Source of the DNA: JBDHBD01 sp039586095
Lineage (GTDB): Bacteria > Gemmatimonadota > Gemmatimonadetes > Palauibacterales > Palauibacteraceae
Direction of reading: 5' to 3'
Assembly (NCBI GenBank): GCA_039586095.1
Contig: JBDHLB010000021.1
Location: forward strand, 1-50,438
DNA length: 50,438 bases
The position numbers and the translations under genes were made by a program. This document shows positions 1 through 7,225 of the stretch, one piece after another. Within the stretch, counting starts at the first letter, position 1; each line of letters begins with the position of its first letter. The notes beneath the pieces are model-generated. The model made no database searches. It was given only the letters and a program-made list of their open reading frames with translations, and had not been told where the DNA came from.

Positions 1-113
1 CACGCGTAACCGGTATTGGACGGGAAGTTCGCCACGAAGAGCACCGAGGCGTTTGGCCGGTCGCGCGACTCTTCGCTCGGCACAGACGGCGTGACGGCCC
101 GGTCGTCAACCAT
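1..113 (-). CDS. Partial glycosyltransferase N-terminus, runs off the left edge
   Basis: Reading the minus strand from an ATG at 113 gives 37 codons open to the window edge. After about 20 polar residues comes SVLFVANFPSNTGYA. This is the usual first beta strand and glycine/asparagine loop at the N-terminus of GT-B fold glycosyltransferases (GT4-like), which typically begin with a hydrophobic strand and a small-residue turn. It is divergent from the GT2 gene at 170, with a 56-base gap, and lies in a polysaccharide gene cluster. Only the first strand is visible, so donor and acceptor cannot be guessed. The plus-strand reading of the same bases has no recognisable protein character. Confidence 0.55.
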   Translation of the reverse strand, partial: MVDDRAVTPSVPSEESRDRPNASVLFVANFPSNTGYA

Positions 114-169
114 GTCGATCGGGCTCGACCGGCTCGTGAGCCGCTCTCGGAGGGGAGAAGAGTACTCGC

Positions 170-1180
170 ATGCGCGTGAGTGTCATAATCCCAACATACA
201 ACTATGGGCGGTTCCTGCAGGAGTCTGTAGGTAGCGTCCAGCACCAGACGGTCGAGGACATCGAGATTCTGGTCGTCGACGATGGCTCGACGGACGAGAC
301 ACAGGACATCCTGCGCAGCATCTGTGCCCAGGACACGCGTGTGAAGAACCTCCGCATCGACAACTCGGGCGTCGCGGCCGCACGAAACCATGGGCTCGAA
401 CAGGCGACCGGGGAGTTCATCGCCTACCTCGACGCTGACGACAAGTGGGACCCGAGAAAGCTCGAGATGCAGCTCGGCCTGATGACCGGCGAGCCCGAGG
501 TGGGACTCGTGTTCACGAATGCCCTAATGTTCAGCGAAGACGGAGAGTTCCCCGCGGACCGGTTTCGCTTCATGCCGGAGCTCGACTCGCTGGAGACGCG
601 GGCGGCGAGCAGCGGAACGGGTCGCGTCATCACGGAGGATACGTTCTCGGCACTGATCCGTGTCTCCATTCTGGCCGCCACCCCTTCCTCGGTCCTCCTG
701 CGTGCACGAGATGTCGGACAGCTTCGCTGGATGGATCCGCTGGCGGCGCAAAGAGCGCGCCAGGACGGGCGTGTAATGCAGGTGGAAGATCAGTGTTACA
801 TGGCACAGGTCTATCGGCGCGTGACGGCCGGATTCTTGAAGGAACCGCTGGTGTTGAAACGGCGACACGGCGATAACAGCTACATAAGCGTATCTGAAAC
901 GCTCGTTCCCTCGATCGCGGCGCTCCGCTTCATGTTGTCCGACACGTCAGAGCCTCTGGACGCTGCGGAGCGCGAGGTACTCCGGCGGCGGATAGGAAAG
1001 GCCTGGTGTGGTGTGGGCCACCATCACTTCTGGCGTCGCCGAGCGCTGGGTTCCGCCGGTGCCTACGCGAGGGCTCTTCGGTATCCGGGCTGGAGGACGA
1101 ACGCGGTACTCCACCTGCTCGCTACGCCCATCGTTCCCTTTCTGCCGTCGCGAGAGGCGGAGGATGAGGAGTTTGTCTAG
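170..1180 (+). CDS. Family 2 glycosyltransferase (GT-A), cytoplasmic
   Basis: This 336-residue protein opens with VSVIIPTYNYGRFLQESVGSV, the first strand and loop of GT2 enzymes. VVDDGSTDET follows near residue 40 and the DxD-type metal/nucleotide motif YLDADDKW near residue 90. These are the hallmarks of inverting nucleotide-sugar transferases that extend lipid-linked repeat units at the cytoplasmic face of the inner membrane. No transmembrane helix is obvious. The ATG is preceded by GGAGGGGAGAA about 12 bases upstream. The stop overlaps the sulfotransferase start by 17 bases, so the two are translationally coupled. The sugar specificity cannot be read from the sequence. Confidence 0.9.
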   Translation: MRVSVIIPTYNYGRFLQESVGSVQHQTVEDIEILVVDDGSTDETQDILRSICAQDTRVKNLRIDNSGVAAARNHGLEQATGEFIAYLDADDKWDPRKLEMQLGLMTGEPEVGLVFTNALMFSEDGEFPADRFRFMPELDSLETRAASSGTGRVITEDTFSALIRVSILAATPSSVLLRARDVGQLRWMDPLAAQRARQDGRVMQVEDQCYMAQVYRRVTAGFLKEPLVLKRRHGDNSYISVSETLVPSIAALRFMLSDTSEPLDAAEREVLRRRIGKAWCGVGHHHFWRRRALGSAGAYARALRYPGWRTNAVLHLLATPIVPFLPSREAEDEEFV

Positions 1181-2180
1181 TTCTGGTCAGGGCCACGACA
1201 GGACCGAGCCTGGTTCCGCCAGCCTCAAGAAGGTGTTCGTCGTCGGGGCACCCCGAAGCGGAACTACGTGGGTGCAGCTCCTGCTCGCACAACACCCCGC
1301 CGTGGCAACCAGCCCGGAAACGCATGTATTCACCCAGTACCTGACGCATCTTCGGCAACGCTGGGAGTACGAACTGTCTGAGACGGCCCAGGGATACAAG
1401 GTAAGCGGCCTGACTCGAGTTCTGACGGAAGAGCAGTTCTACTCCGTCTGTCGGGCCTTTGTGGATCGTCTGTTCGACATCGTCTGCGGAGAACCGAGGG
1501 CCGGGCTGGAGGCGATCGTCGAGAAAAGCCCGTCCCACGCCTGCTTCGGAGAGTTCATTCTCTCGGTCTACCCCGAGGCTTACTTCGTCCATGTCCTGCG
1601 TGATCCCCGCGGAATGGTCAGCTCGTACCGGCAGGCGGGCCGAACCTGGTGGCGAGAAGCGCCAACCGGCCCCATCGAGGCGGCGCAACGCTGGCGCGAT
1701 GAGGTAGCACTGGGCCGTTCCATCGGGCAGCGGACATCTCGCTACACCGAGGTACGTTACGAGGATCTGCTGGAGCGCGGAGCCAAGGAACTCTATCGCC
1801 TCATCGAGTGGCTGGGTCTGGATGTCGACGCGGAATTCTGTGAACGGGCGATCGAAGCTTGCCGGATCGAGCGACTGCAGGCAGCCAGCGGCGACTCCGC
1901 CGGACGAACCGGTCTCACTGCCGAGCCCGCAGGCTTCTTCCGCAAGGGTGCGGCGGATGCCTGGAAGGAGGAGCTGTCCGCCGGCGATATCGCGATCGTG
2001 GAGCACATTGTGTGGGACCAGATGGATCGATTGGGATACGAGCCTGCGACAGGTACTCGATCGGTTCGCAAGCCGGGCCGCCTGGTACTCCACCGTCTCG
2101 CAGAGAGGGTGCACAGCGTTGTGAATCGGGTTGCCGGATCGTTCGACTGGCGACTCCGGGCTCTCATGAAGAAGCTTTGA
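1164..2180 (+). CDS. PAPS-dependent sulfotransferase
   Basis: A 338-residue sulfotransferase-family protein. The 5'-phosphosulfate loop is GAPRSGTTW (residues about 28-36) and the 3'-phosphate loop is LRDPRGMVSSYRQ (near residue 150), both classic for enzymes that transfer sulfate from PAPS to a hydroxyl or amine. I chose the ATG at 1164 because the recognisable fold begins about 20 residues later and the longer frame only adds sequence overlapping the GT2 gene. Its place between glycosyltransferases and the flippase suggests it sulfates a polysaccharide repeat or related glycan. That substrate is inference, since the family also acts on lipids and small molecules. Confidence 0.85.
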   Translation: MRSLSSSGQGHDRTEPGSASLKKVFVVGAPRSGTTWVQLLLAQHPAVATSPETHVFTQYLTHLRQRWEYELSETAQGYKVSGLTRVLTEEQFYSVCRAFVDRLFDIVCGEPRAGLEAIVEKSPSHACFGEFILSVYPEAYFVHVLRDPRGMVSSYRQAGRTWWREAPTGPIEAAQRWRDEVALGRSIGQRTSRYTEVRYEDLLERGAKELYRLIEWLGLDVDAEFCERAIEACRIERLQAASGDSAGRTGLTAEPAGFFRKGAADAWKEELSAGDIAIVEHIVWDQMDRLGYEPATGTRSVRKPGRLVLHRLAERVHSVVNRVAGSFDWRLRALMKKL

Positions 2181-2213
2181 TTCGGTGTCCGCACAGGCTG
2201 GGCTGAGTATGAT

Positions 2214-2229
2214 CTCCGGTCCCCCGGAG
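2214..2229. other. Short GC-rich inverted repeat between sulfotransferase and flippase genes
   Basis: CTCCGG (2214-2219) and CCGGAG (2224-2229) form a perfect six-base stem around a TCCC loop, about 34 bases after the sulfotransferase stop. There is no T-tract, so it is at best a weak terminator or a transcript-stabilising hairpin in the 114-base gap before the flippase gene. Confidence 0.3.
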
Positions 2230-2294
2230 CCGGGTGATTCGACACGAGACACAAGCCGAGCGGCGAGCGTCGCCGCCGGAGCGATATTGACTGA

Positions 2295-3833
2295 GTGAAC
2301 GATCGAAACGTCGAGCCGGGCGATCCGACGACTGCCCCGCTAACCCGACGAACGGCAACGGCGGCCCAGTGGCAGTTCTCATCTGCGATCGTCCACGCGA
2401 CGCTTCAATTCGGCGTCGGTGTCCTCCTGGCGAGACTCCTTCCACCCGAAGACTTCGGTCTCGTCGCCCTCGCGTTCGTGTTCACCGGCCTGGCTGGCCT
2501 GTTCTCCACACTGGGATTGCGGCCTACGCTGGTCCAGCGTCGCGAACTCACGCCTCGCCACGTACGCGTAGGTTTCACGGTATCGGCGCTTCTCGGAGCG
2601 GGTGTTGCCGCTGCACTGCTTCTGCTCGCCCCCCTGTCGACTTTCGTGTTTCCCAACGAAGATCTTCCCGCGGTGCTCAGATTGATTTCGCTTCTGTTCA
2701 TCATCCGCGGTCTTGGCACGGTCTCCGGTGCGCTGCTTCAGCGCGATCTCGACTTCCGTAAGATCTTCTTCATTGGAACCACGAGCTACGTGTTGGGCTA
2801 CGCCGTTGTCGCCGTAACGCTGGCTCTGCTCGGCTTCGGAGTGTGGAGTCTCGTCGCTGGCTCGCTCAGCCAGGCGCTTGTCGAGACTGTGCTGATCGTG
2901 GCCGTGGTCCGGCACCCGATGACGCCGCTCCTCGCGTCGCGGGAGCTGAAAGATCTGCTGAAGTACGGGGTCGGCTTCAGCGCGAACAATCTGCTGGTGT
3001 ACGCCGCGGACAACGGAGACCGGTTCGTGATCGGTCGGTGGCTCGGAGACGCGCCGCTAGGGCTTTACACGCGAGCGTTCGCGCTCATGAACCTCCCGCA
3101 GCTTTACTTCACCACGACCGTGCGATCCGTGCTGCTTCCAGCCCTGTCGAAGGTCCAGGACGATCAGGGGGCACTGGCGCGCGCCTACGTGGCCACCATG
3201 GCGATGACCACATTGTTCGCGGCTCCGGTGTTGATCGGGATGATCGTGGCGGCTCCTCACATGATCGTCGGTCTCTACGGCCCGAACTGGACCGGGTCCA
3301 TAGTTCCGCTACAGATCCTGGCCGCCTTTGGCCTGTTCCGCGCCACGTATCCGTTGGGCTCGGTCGTCGGGAATGCCACAGGCCGCGTATACTGGGTCGC
3401 AGGTATCACGCTGGTGTACGTAAGCCTCGTGGTGGCCGGGGGGATTCTCGCGACTCCGTGGGGCATCGAGGGGGTCGCGCTGGCCGTCGGCTTGGCCGTT
3501 GCGGTCATGTTCTTCGGAGTCTCGCACCTGTCGCTCCGCATCACCGGACTCCGCTGGCGCTCGCTGCTCTCGGCGCAGGCTCCCGGATTGCTCGTGGCGA
3601 TGCTGGTCGGAGCATCGGCGCTCGTGGTGCGTCTTCTTCTCGAGGGCCTCCACGTACAGAGCCTTCTGATCTTTCTTGCGATCCTGGCCAGTTGTGCCGT
3701 GACTCTGGCGCTGGGTTTGCATTGGCTTCCGAGCAGGATGAGACCCGAAGCGCTGTACGACCATTTGACCCAAATCGCTGATACCTGGCCCGCCGTGCTC
3801 CGGAGAACTGTACGTTGGGCCTTGAGACTGTGA
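2295..3833 (+). CDS. Wzx-type polysaccharide flippase (MOP/MATE superfamily)
   Basis: A 512-residue, very hydrophobic protein with about 12-14 predicted membrane helices. It resembles the WzxC-like oligosaccharide flippases, which move undecaprenyl-linked repeat units from the cytoplasmic to the periplasmic face. Early signatures are the segment after residue 18 (AAQWQFSSAIVHATLQFGVG), LLPPEDFGLVALAFVFTGL, and later YSL-like loops such as LGDAPLGLYTRAFALMNLP, typical of this branch. The start is a GTG. An in-frame stop just upstream (about 2287-2289) excludes a longer protein. It is likely co-transcribed with the flanking transferase genes. No Wzy polymerase or Wza channel gene is visible in the window. 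Confidence 0.88.
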   Translation: MNDRNVEPGDPTTAPLTRRTATAAQWQFSSAIVHATLQFGVGVLLARLLPPEDFGLVALAFVFTGLAGLFSTLGLRPTLVQRRELTPRHVRVGFTVSALLGAGVAAALLLLAPLSTFVFPNEDLPAVLRLISLLFIIRGLGTVSGALLQRDLDFRKIFFIGTTSYVLGYAVVAVTLALLGFGVWSLVAGSLSQALVETVLIVAVVRHPMTPLLASRELKDLLKYGVGFSANNLLVYAADNGDRFVIGRWLGDAPLGLYTRAFALMNLPQLYFTTTVRSVLLPALSKVQDDQGALARAYVATMAMTTLFAAPVLIGMIVAAPHMIVGLYGPNWTGSIVPLQILAAFGLFRATYPLGSVVGNATGRVYWVAGITLVYVSLVVAGGILATPWGIEGVALAVGLAVAVMFFGVSHLSLRITGLRWRSLLSAQAPGLLVAMLVGASALVVRLLLEGLHVQSLLIFLAILASCAVTLALGLHWLPSRMRPEALYDHLTQIADTWPAVLRRTVRWALRL

Positions 3834-3867
3834 GGGTGAGCGGCGGAGACTCTTCGCTGCAAGACGG

Positions 3868-4971
3868 ATGAATCGCTCGATCCTACACGTCGCCTCCCCG
3901 GCCAGAGCGGGTGGCCTCGAATCGGTCCTGCGCATGCTGGCCATGGAGCAGGCAGCCCGCGGCCACCGGGTCGGTGTCGTGCTGAGGGTCGGCGGGCACG
4001 ACGCCGAGTCCCCTTTGGCAGCGGCGCTCGAAGCTGCAGGTGTGGAAGCGTACGTTGGAGACATGCCGTACCGCCGATACCTGGCCGAGCTGCGGTGGCT
4101 GAAACGCATCATCAGGTTACACGCCCCGGAGGTCCTTCACACTCATGGTTACAGATCGGATGTGTTCGGAAGCGAGGTGGCGCGGCAGCTCCGCCTGTGC
4201 GCCGTCTCGACCGCTCACGGCTTCACGGGTGGCGACTTGAAGAACCGCTTCTTCGAGTGGGTGCAGGTGCGCTCATTGCGCCGGCTGGACGCGGTGGTTG
4301 CAGTGTCCAGTGCACTCGCAGATACCCTGGTCCATCGGGGGGTCCCGAGAGATCGCTTGTACGTAGTCCAGAATGCATGGCGAGCGGATCGCCTGCCCCT
4401 TTCCAGAAGCGCTGCGAGACGAGTTCTGGGCTGGGATTCCGGAGCTTTCGTGATCGGCTGGGTAGGGCGGCTCAGCCGGGAAAAAGGGGCGGACGTGTTC
4501 CTGAGCGCTCTCCAGGAGTGTCTGGACCTCCCCATTTGCGCCAGTGTGATCGGCGATGGACGTGAGCGTGCGCTACTGGAAGGAGAAACGGTGGCTCTCG
4601 GTCTGAGCGATCGTTTCCGGTGGCACGGTCATATGGATGAGGCCGCTCGGCTCTTTCCCGCCTTTGATCTGTTTGTGCTCAGCTCACGGACCGAAGGGAC
4701 GCCTATCGTTCTGTTCGAAGCCATGGCAGCGAAGATACCCATCGTCACGACGTCAGTCGGTGGTGTGCCGGATGTGCTATCGAATCGAGAGGCGCTAATG
4801 GTACCTCCTGATGACCCGAGGGCGCTGGCTGCCGCCATACGGGCCGCTCACACAGATATCGAGGAATCCGCGAACCGGGTTCGTGCCGCTTCGTCCAGGC
4901 TCTCGCACTTCGATACAACAGCCTGGGTCGACCAGTACGACGCAGTCTACGCTGCGGTAACGGACGTGTGA
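3868..4971 (+). CDS. Family 4 glycosyltransferase (GT-B)
   Basis: A 367-residue retaining GT-B enzyme. The N-terminal half starts ILHVASPARAGGLESVLRMLA, the acceptor-domain glycine-rich loop. The C-terminal donor domain has IGWVGRLSREKG near residue 195 and the E-x7-E type motif in EGTPIVLFEAMAAKIPIVTT near residue 275, which binds the nucleotide sugar. It sits 34 bases after the flippase stop. Its stop TGA shares a base with the ATG of the next GT2 gene (TGATG), so the two are translationally coupled. It probably extends the same repeat unit. Linkage and sugar are unknown. Confidence 0.9.
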   Translation: MNRSILHVASPARAGGLESVLRMLAMEQAARGHRVGVVLRVGGHDAESPLAAALEAAGVEAYVGDMPYRRYLAELRWLKRIIRLHAPEVLHTHGYRSDVFGSEVARQLRLCAVSTAHGFTGGDLKNRFFEWVQVRSLRRLDAVVAVSSALADTLVHRGVPRDRLYVVQNAWRADRLPLSRSAARRVLGWDSGAFVIGWVGRLSREKGADVFLSALQECLDLPICASVIGDGRERALLEGETVALGLSDRFRWHGHMDEAARLFPAFDLFVLSSRTEGTPIVLFEAMAAKIPIVTTSVGGVPDVLSNREALMVPPDDPRALAAAIRAAHTDIEESANRVRAASSRLSHFDTTAWVDQYDAVYAAVTDV

Positions 4972-6149
4972 TGACGTTGCTCGGCCTGACGCTGGTGGGA
5001 CTTACGACGGTGTTCTTCGTCTATGCGTACGTCGTATATCCCGCGATCCTGGCTCTGTGGGCGTCCCTTACAGAAAGGGGCTCGGGTGCCGATTCTGATC
5101 CGCCGTTCGAATGGCCCACTCTGCATGTTTCCCTCGCTGCCTACAACGAAGAAGCTCAGATCCGCGGTGCCCTGGAGGCGCTGCTGGCCACCGACTACCC
5201 GGCGGACCGCCGTCGCGTTTTGGTGATTTCCGATGCTTCGACCGACCGTACGGACGACATCGTCCTCGAATACGCCGAGCAGGGGGTCGAGCTGTTGCGA
5301 CTGCCGTCCCGCGGGGGCAAGACGGCGGCAGAGAATGCCGGCGCGAAACACGTGGACGCGGACATCGTGCTCAACACGGACGCGTCCACCCGCCTGCTGC
5401 CTGAGTCCGTCAAGCAGCTGGTTCGGGTCTTTGCAGACCCCACGGTCGGTGTGGCCTCCGGTCGCAACCGCAGCGTGGGAGCCGAGGGATCGAGTTCGAA
5501 TCTGGGCGAGACGGCGTACGTCGGTTACGAGATGGGCGTGCGGTCGCTGGAAACCCGGACCGGGTCGATCGTGGGAGCGAGTGGCTGCTTCTACGCGATA
5601 CGCAGCGAGCTCCACTTAGAGCCGCTTCCCGAGTTCCTGAGTCGAGATTTCGCCAGCGCCCTGGTGGCAGCCGAGCACGGATATAGATCTGTCTCCGTGG
5701 ATGATGCCGTGTGCTTGGTTCCGCGGACAGGAAGCCTCAGGACCGAGTTTCGGCGAAAGCGCCGCACGATGGCGCGAGGACTCGAGACGCTGTGGTTTAA
5801 GCGGCGGCTGCTCAACCCGTTTTGCTACCGTAGCTTTGCCTGGAAACTCTTCAGCCACAAGCTGTGCCGGTGGCTCGCCTCGCTCTTCCTCCCCCTGGGT
5901 ATCATCGGTCTCGCCCTGCTGGCGTGGGGGTCCACTTGGCCGAGGGCAGTCCTTGCGCCGCTCTCGCTCTGGATCGTGCTCGGTCTTGCTGCCCTGCTGT
6001 GGCCCGCGTCCCGTCGTCCGCCGCGTATCATCGCGATTTGCGGGTATGTTCTTCTCGGTAGCGTGGCAGCGGTTCTCGCGTGGGCGCAGGCGCTGCGTGG
6101 CGAGAGAGGCGCGATCTGGGAGCCGACCCGTCGTTCGCAGATCGGCTAG
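4971..6149 (+). CDS. Membrane-anchored family 2 glycosyltransferase
   Basis: 392 residues from the ATG at 4971, which overlaps the preceding stop as TGATG. A GTG one codon upstream is also possible. Layout: an N-terminal membrane helix (residues 1-27), a GT2 catalytic domain (VSLAAYNEEAQI, VISDASTDRTDD, LNTDASTRL as the DxD-type site), an RRKRRTMARG-like basic segment, then three C-terminal helices from about residue 300. This matches CESA-like GT2 enzymes that build polysaccharide or glycolipid at the membrane. It lacks the QxxRW motif of processive synthases, so single-sugar transfer is more likely. Its stop codon overlaps the stop of the convergent radical SAM gene in the palindrome CTAG (6146-6149). 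Confidence 0.87.
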   Translation: MTLLGLTLVGLTTVFFVYAYVVYPAILALWASLTERGSGADSDPPFEWPTLHVSLAAYNEEAQIRGALEALLATDYPADRRRVLVISDASTDRTDDIVLEYAEQGVELLRLPSRGGKTAAENAGAKHVDADIVLNTDASTRLLPESVKQLVRVFADPTVGVASGRNRSVGAEGSSSNLGETAYVGYEMGVRSLETRTGSIVGASGCFYAIRSELHLEPLPEFLSRDFASALVAAEHGYRSVSVDDAVCLVPRTGSLRTEFRRKRRTMARGLETLWFKRRLLNPFCYRSFAWKLFSHKLCRWLASLFLPLGIIGLALLAWGSTWPRAVLAPLSLWIVLGLAALLWPASRRPPRIIAICGYVLLGSVAAVLAWAQALRGERGAIWEPTRRSQIG

Positions 6150-7074
6150 GGGTTTCTCTCCAGACAGCAGCCGGACTCCCAGAAGTGAGGTCGCGCGGCC
6201 CAGACATCTCGCGGGCGAGCCTCCTTGATATTCCCGACCGGCTCTGTCTTCCAGCAGACCTGTACGTCGCCATTCGAGTTCACCTGGAATAGAGCCAGGG
6301 CCGAGCAATCCGCTCCCCACTCGTGGGATTCCAGGTGCCCGGGGTCTCGGAAGTAGGACATCATGTGCTCGAGGCTCGCCGTGGAGTTCGCGATCGACAA
6401 TCGGGCACAGGCTGCTGCGCGTAGTTTTGCTCGATTGCCTGATACAGGACATCCATTCCCGGCTGCGTCGCATATTCTGCAACCGCTCCGAGATTATGCA
6501 GGTTGTGCGACATGACGACCGTCTTGAGGCGGATCGAGAAGTCCAGACCTTCCTCCGCGCGTACTCGTTTGAGGGTCTCGATGGTGCTCGAGGTACGCTC
6601 GAAGAAGTCGTCACGACCACGCACCCGATCGTGCGTATCACCGATTCCGTCCACTGACAGGGTGATCCGCCAGGGTCGAGTGCGGGCTACGGCCTCGATT
6701 CGGGTCTGGTCCTTCCAATAGCCGTGAGTCAAAAGCTCCATCAGAAGACCCAGCCGGGAGCCGTACTCCATCAGGTCCACGGTGTACGGCCGGAGCAGGG
6801 CCTCACCCCCCGTGAGGCACACGTGCACCGGCCCCAGCCAGTCCCGAAGGTCTTTCAGAGCCGCGCTCCACTGCTCCTGGCTCGGGCCGTCCTCCTTGCC
6901 CTTGTTCTTCCAGATATCACAGTGCAGGCAGCGAGCATTGCACCTCTCGGTGATCAGGAAGGATATCCAGGTGGGCTTGCACAGGGTCGCAAAGCGCCCA
7001 CCGGCGGCTCGTCGCAGCCAGTACTGCCTCCCTTCGTAGAGCTGGCGACGCACCTTTGCTGTGGATGATGTCAT
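6146..7074 (-). pseudogene. Radical SAM/SPASM-like protein, broken by a -1 frameshift near 6400
   Basis: The first part (from ATG 7074, with GAGGG about 9 bases upstream) carries the CxxxCxxC cluster CNARCLHC (C45, C49, C52), the GGEALLRP SAM-contacting loop and an LSVDGIG strand. It loses frame near 6400-6411 and would stop at 6361. The other minus frame continues at once with LSIANSTASLEHMMSYF and ends with a SPASM-like tail: one Cys, then NGDVQVC, then GNIKE, then ESGCC. One missing base in the CCC run near 6407 would restore a protein of about 309 residues. Radical SAM/SPASM proteins modify peptides or other substrates through a 5'-deoxyadenosyl radical. No precursor peptide is evident nearby. 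Sequencing error, real decay and frameshifting cannot be told apart here. Longer starts (7089, 7137) are possible. Confidence 0.8.
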
Positions 7075-7172
7075 CCTAAACGCCCTCATTTGGCGGGCCC
7101 GACACGCCAGCCGGATGTCCCATGAAGCTGCGGCCACGCCGGTTCACTCGATCATGCCAGTGCCTCAGAGGG

Positions 7173-7188
7173 AGCAAGGGACGGGCCA
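7173..7188 (-). promoter_or_regulatory. Predicted sigma54 promoter for the radical SAM gene
   Basis: The minus strand reads TGGCCCGTCCCTTGCT, against the sigma54 consensus TGGCACGNNNNTTGCW. Only the A of the -24 box differs. GG and GC are exactly 10 bases apart. Transcription would start near 7162, about 88 bases before the chosen ATG at 7074. It lies in the 151-base gap after wzc, so the radical SAM gene may also be read from the wzc promoter. Confidence 0.55.
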
Positions 7189-7225
7189 TAGCGACAACGG
7201 GGAAGCGTGGGGCGCCGCGTACAGG

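Noticed and set aside
16..234. Plus-strand open frame at the left edge
   Set aside because: It overlaps the GT2 start out of frame and looks like the shadow of the minus-strand glycosyltransferase N-terminus, which has a recognisable fold motif.
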